Below are positions 6,749 through 9,486 of a DNA stretch of 9,486 nucleotides, piece by piece. The notes under the pieces are model-generated. The model was not told the origin of the DNA, did not search any database, and saw only the letters and a program-made list of their open reading frames with translations. Position 1 is the stretch's first letter, and each line of letters starts with the position of its first letter. The position numbers were made by a program, and so were the translations under genes. Origin of the DNA: an uncultured Eubacteriales bacterium (GTDB taxonomy: Bacteria > Bacillota > Clostridia > Lachnospirales > Bianqueaceae); NCBI GenBank assembly GCA_900322165.1, contig ONYR01000290.1, positions 1-9,486 on the forward strand. The letters are read 5' to 3'.

Positions 6749-8077
6749 TTAAAAGCGCTCACTCAGTTCATTTCTCTCCCGAATAATAAACTTGATCGGG
6801 GTTCCTTCGAAGCCGAAAGCCTTTCGGATACAGTTTTCCAGATACCGTTTGTAGGAATAGTGCATCAGCTCCTGGTTGTTGACAAAGATGACAAAGGTCG
6901 GCGGCTTTACGCCGATCTGTGTCATGTAGTAGATGCGAAGCTGCCGTCCCTTGTCACTCGGCGGCTGGTTCATCGAAGTCGCATCATAAAGGACATCGTT
7001 CAGGATGCCGGTCGGCACTCGCTTGAGAATGCTTTCTTCGACCTGATCGATGGTTTCGTAGATCTGGGTAAGTCTCTGTCCGGTAAGCGCAGAGATATAG
7101 ATCTTCGGCGCATACGGGAGGTAGCTCAGGACCGTGTCGATATCCTTCCCGAACTCATTCATGGTCTTGTCATCTTTTTCGATGGCATCCCACTTGTTGA
7201 CCGCGATAATGACGCCCTTACCGTTCTCGTGAGCAATTCCCGCGATCTTCGCGTCCTGTTCGGTAATGCCCGTTGTCGCGTCGATCATGAGGATCGCGAT
7301 ATCGCAGCGCTCCACTGCGGAAACCGAACGAAGCACCGAGAAACGCTCGAGATCTTCGTTGACCTTGCTCTGGCGGCGAATTCCGGCTGTATCGATAAAG
7401 ACATAGCTGCGCCCGTTGTAGGTAACCTCGGTATCGACCGCGTCTCTTGTCGTTCCCGCGATGTCGCTGACGATCATGCGGTTCTCGCCGAGAAGCTTAT
7501 TGATCAGGGAGGATTTGCCGGTGTTCGGTTTGCCGATGACCGCAATCTTCAGCTTCTCATCCGCCTCTTCCTCTTCCTCCTGCTCAGGGAAGGTCTCGAC
7601 CACCATGTCAAGCATATCGCCAAGGCCAAGGCCCTGCTCCGCGGAGATCGGCATCGGGTCGCCGAGTCCGAGATTGTAGAACTCATAGATCGGGGAAATA
7701 TCCCGCATATTGTCAAGCTTATTGACAGCTAAAACGACCGGCTTCTGGCTGCGTCTGAGCATATTGGCGACTTCCTGATCCGCATCGGTCAATCCCGCTT
7801 TGGAATCCACGAGGAAGATCACGGAATCCGCCAGCTCGATCGCCATCTGAGCCTGATCACGCATATACTTCAGCAGAAGATCATCGGTTTTAGGCTCGAT
7901 ACCACCGGTATCGATCATGGTAAAGCGATGATTCAGCCATTCGGCTTCCGCGTAAATACGATCCCTCGTAACGCCGGGGGTATCTTTCACAATGGAGATC
8001 TTCTCTCCGGCAAGACGGTTAAACAATGTGGACTTTCCCACATTCGGTCTTCCGACAATCGCAACGATCGGTTTCAT
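6749..8077 (-). CDS. der: Ribosome-assembly GTPase Der (EngA), two tandem G domains
   Basis: Der is an essential GTPase for maturation of the large ribosomal subunit. The 442-residue product has the diagnostic double G domain. The first has GRPNVGKST (9-17), TPGVTRDR (33-40), DTGG (56-59) and NKLD (119-122). An acidic linker (EQEEEEEADE, 165-174) leads to the second, with GKPNTGKSS (182-190), AGTTRDAVDT (207-216), DTAG (229-232) and NKWD (294-297). A C-terminal KH-like domain follows (about 350-437), including RIYYMTQIGVKPPTFVIFVN. Length is typical for the family. The ATG at 8077 has a strong AAAGGAGA site, giving independent initiation 45 bases after the DUF512 gene. plsY follows after 3 bases. 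All nucleotide-binding motifs look intact. Confidence 0.97.
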   Translation of the reverse strand: MKPIVAIVGRPNVGKSTLFNRLAGEKISIVKDTPGVTRDRIYAEAEWLNHRFTMIDTGGIEPKTDDLLLKYMRDQAQMAIELADSVIFLVDSKAGLTDADQEVANMLRRSQKPVVLAVNKLDNMRDISPIYEFYNLGLGDPMPISAEQGLGLGDMLDMVVETFPEQEEEEEADEKLKIAVIGKPNTGKSSLINKLLGENRMIVSDIAGTTRDAVDTEVTYNGRSYVFIDTAGIRRQSKVNEDLERFSVLRSVSAVERCDIAILMIDATTGITEQDAKIAGIAHENGKGVIIAVNKWDAIEKDDKTMNEFGKDIDTVLSYLPYAPKIYISALTGQRLTQIYETIDQVEESILKRVPTGILNDVLYDATSMNQPPSDKGRQLRIYYMTQIGVKPPTFVIFVNNQELMHYSYKRYLENCIRKAFGFEGTPIKFIIRERNELSERF

Positions 8078-8122
8078 GAGATCTCCTTTCCATTCAAATT
8101 CATGTCAAAATCTTTCTGATTC

Positions 8123-9454
8123 TTATGATCGATGTGCGTTTTCGCGCAGTGCATCCACGATCCCGTCAACAAACGCATCACCTGAAGATTGTACAACAGA
8201 AATGCTCACCTGTAAAGCCTCTTCCAGTCCCGGAAGCGTCATGTCATCGAGCAGAATGTCCTCATCGGCCTTCAGAAGATTCTGCGGAAGGAAGAGCCGA
8301 TCGCCAAGATCTTTCCCCTTCAGCTGCTCCACGATATCCTTCCCGGTCAGCAGTCCGGAAACCGTGATCGTCTCACCGAAGAAATGATTGATGATAACGT
8401 GCACATCGATCTTAGCCTTCGGATAGAGAGCTTCGATCTTCCGGCAGGTCTCTTTGATGTAACGGCTTGGGCTCACTCCTGTTACGATGCTGACGTGACC
8501 GCTCAGATCCTCCGACGGGTCAAGCTGAGAGATCGCTTCCTCGGTCTCATTGATAAACAGCCGCATCATGCCGACGCCGTTTTCGATCTGAAGATAGCCG
8601 TCATACCGCTCTTCTTCGGGAATGTCACGATCTGCCATAATATAGAATTCATCCGAGAGATGGATAAAATGCATTCCGGTCTCTTCGTAGAAACGCTTCT
8701 GGACCGGCTCGATCTGATCGATGACCGCCGCCGCTTCTTCACCGGTAAACGGCTCGATCTTTTCAAGTCCGTCCCGGAACTTTGTCAATCCAAACGGAAC
8801 GATGCTGACGCTTTGCATCTCCGGTCTCAGCTCCGCAAGCTCTCTCACGGTCCGGTCGAGATTTTTTCCATCATTAAACCCCTTACAAAGAACGATCTGG
8901 CCGTTCATCGTAATGCCGTTCTCCTTCAGCATCTGAAGTCTCGGCATCAGATTGCTTGCGTTCGGGTTTTTCAGCATGCGCACACGCAGCTCAGGATCCG
9001 TGGTATGGATCGAAATATTGATCGGGGACATGCGGTAACGCACGATTTTATCAAAATCCTCCTGAGACATGTTGGTCATCGTGATATAGTTGCCGCTCAG
9101 GAAGGAAAGGCGTGCGTCATCATCCTTAAAATACAAGGTCGAGCGAAGGCCTTTCGGCAGCTGGTCGATGAAGCAGAAAATGCAGCGGTTGGCGCAATGA
9201 CGGTAGCGCCCCATGAACTCCTCTTCAAACACCAGGCCAAGGTCTTCATCTTCATCCTTGTCGACCTGACAGAACACGGTTTCTCCGTCCTTTGTCAGGA
9301 TCTCAAGCTCGATGCTTTCCCCTTCCAGCAGGTAATAATAGTCCAGTACGTCTTCAATCTCAGAGCCGTCGATCCGGATCAGCGCATCGCCTCTCTCAAG
9401 GCCGAGCTCTTCTCCGATACTGCCCTCTCTGACTTCGCGGATAACCTGTTTCAT
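8123..9454 (-). CDS. DUF512 family protein: PDZ domain plus radical-SAM-type Fe-S domain
   Basis: The 443-residue product begins with a PDZ-like domain (about 3-60; GSIGEELGLERGDALIRIDG), then a CxxxCxxC cluster, CANRCIFC, with cysteines at 87, 91 and 94. That spacing is the radical-SAM motif for a 4Fe-4S cluster. A TIM-barrel-like stretch follows (SGNYITMTNM, INISIHTTDP, GQIVLCKGFNDG), then the DUF512 region, including HLSDEFYIMADRDIP and a GVGMMR motif. This protein class is found in Clostridia and in cyanobacteria; its reaction is not established and I do not guess one. I use the ATG at 9454 rather than the TTG at 9466, because GAGGG sits five bases before the ATG and the TTG overlaps that site. 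It is the first gene of the der-plsY-gltX group within this window; its promoter would lie outside. Confidence 0.9.
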   Translation of the reverse strand: MKQVIREVREGSIGEELGLERGDALIRIDGSEIEDVLDYYYLLEGESIELEILTKDGETVFCQVDKDEDEDLGLVFEEEFMGRYRHCANRCIFCFIDQLPKGLRSTLYFKDDDARLSFLSGNYITMTNMSQEDFDKIVRYRMSPINISIHTTDPELRVRMLKNPNASNLMPRLQMLKENGITMNGQIVLCKGFNDGKNLDRTVRELAELRPEMQSVSIVPFGLTKFRDGLEKIEPFTGEEAAAVIDQIEPVQKRFYEETGMHFIHLSDEFYIMADRDIPEEERYDGYLQIENGVGMMRLFINETEEAISQLDPSEDLSGHVSIVTGVSPSRYIKETCRKIEALYPKAKIDVHVIINHFFGETITVSGLLTGKDIVEQLKGKDLGDRLFLPQNLLKADEDILLDDMTLPGLEEALQVSISVVQSSGDAFVDGIVDALRENAHRS

Positions 9455-9459
9455 AGAAT

Positions 9460-9464
9460 CCCTC
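9460..9464 (-). promoter_or_regulatory. Ribosome-binding site of the DUF512 gene
   Basis: The minus strand reads GAGGG, then a 5-base spacer ATTCT, then ATG at 9454. It overlaps the alternative TTG start at 9466-9464, which has no site of its own. This decides the start. Only 22 more bases follow to the window edge and no promoter is visible there. Confidence 0.7.
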
Positions 9465-9486
9465 AAATCAACTCAAGAAACGCAGC

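Noticed and set aside
6446..7732. A 428-codon open frame on the plus strand
   Set aside because: It is antisense to der and plsY, whose GTPase and acyltransferase motifs are unmistakable. Its translation shows no family motif.
8103..8108. TTGACA on the minus strand between the DUF512 gene and der, as a promoter -35 box
   Set aside because: At 16-18 bases downstream there is only the der ribosome-binding site and start, with nothing like a -10 box.

Overview
The window looks like a chromosomal housekeeping stretch from a Bacillota (Firmicutes) bacterium, most likely class Clostridia and Lachnospiraceae-like. The evidence is the combination of SepF, YlmH, a DUF512 radical-SAM protein, PlsY (the acyl-phosphate type of glycerol-3-phosphate acyltransferase) and a long clostridial-style glutamyl-tRNA synthetase, together with strong purine-rich Shine-Dalgarno sites. 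The genus assignment is inference. I see no insertion sequence, phage gene, CRISPR array, tRNA or rRNA.

All nine genes lie on the minus strand, so transcription runs from high to low coordinates. Reading in that direction, the first block is DUF512 PDZ/radical-SAM protein (8123-9454), der (6749-8077), plsY (6071-6745), gltX (4408-6051), a HlyD-like single-pass membrane protein (3008-4396) and a lipoprotein made of ten TPR repeats (1892-2992). Gaps are 3 to 45 bases with no convincing terminator between genes, so this is probably one transcription unit whose promoter lies beyond the right edge. A 103-base gap follows, carrying a good sigma-A-type promoter (1836-1864). The second block is sepF (1180-1788), ylmH (385-1176) and the 5' part of lspA (1-374, cut by the window edge), with gaps of 3 and 10 bases.

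The genes join core processes: ribosome assembly (Der), tRNA charging (GltX), phospholipid initiation (PlsY), lipoprotein processing (LspA), divisome assembly (SepF) and a ribosome-associated RNA-binding protein (YlmH). The cluster encodes both a lipoprotein and the signal peptidase that would process it. Compared with the familiar ylmE-sepF-ylmG-ylmH-divIVA order of other Bacillota, ylmE, ylmG and divIVA are absent from these positions.

The least understood part is the pair formed by the HlyD-like protein and the TPR lipoprotein just upstream of sepF. No transporter gene is next to it, so its role is open; an envelope or division-linked scaffold is a guess. Otherwise this is mostly ordinary conserved chromosome, and I found no clear sign of a new defence or mobile system.
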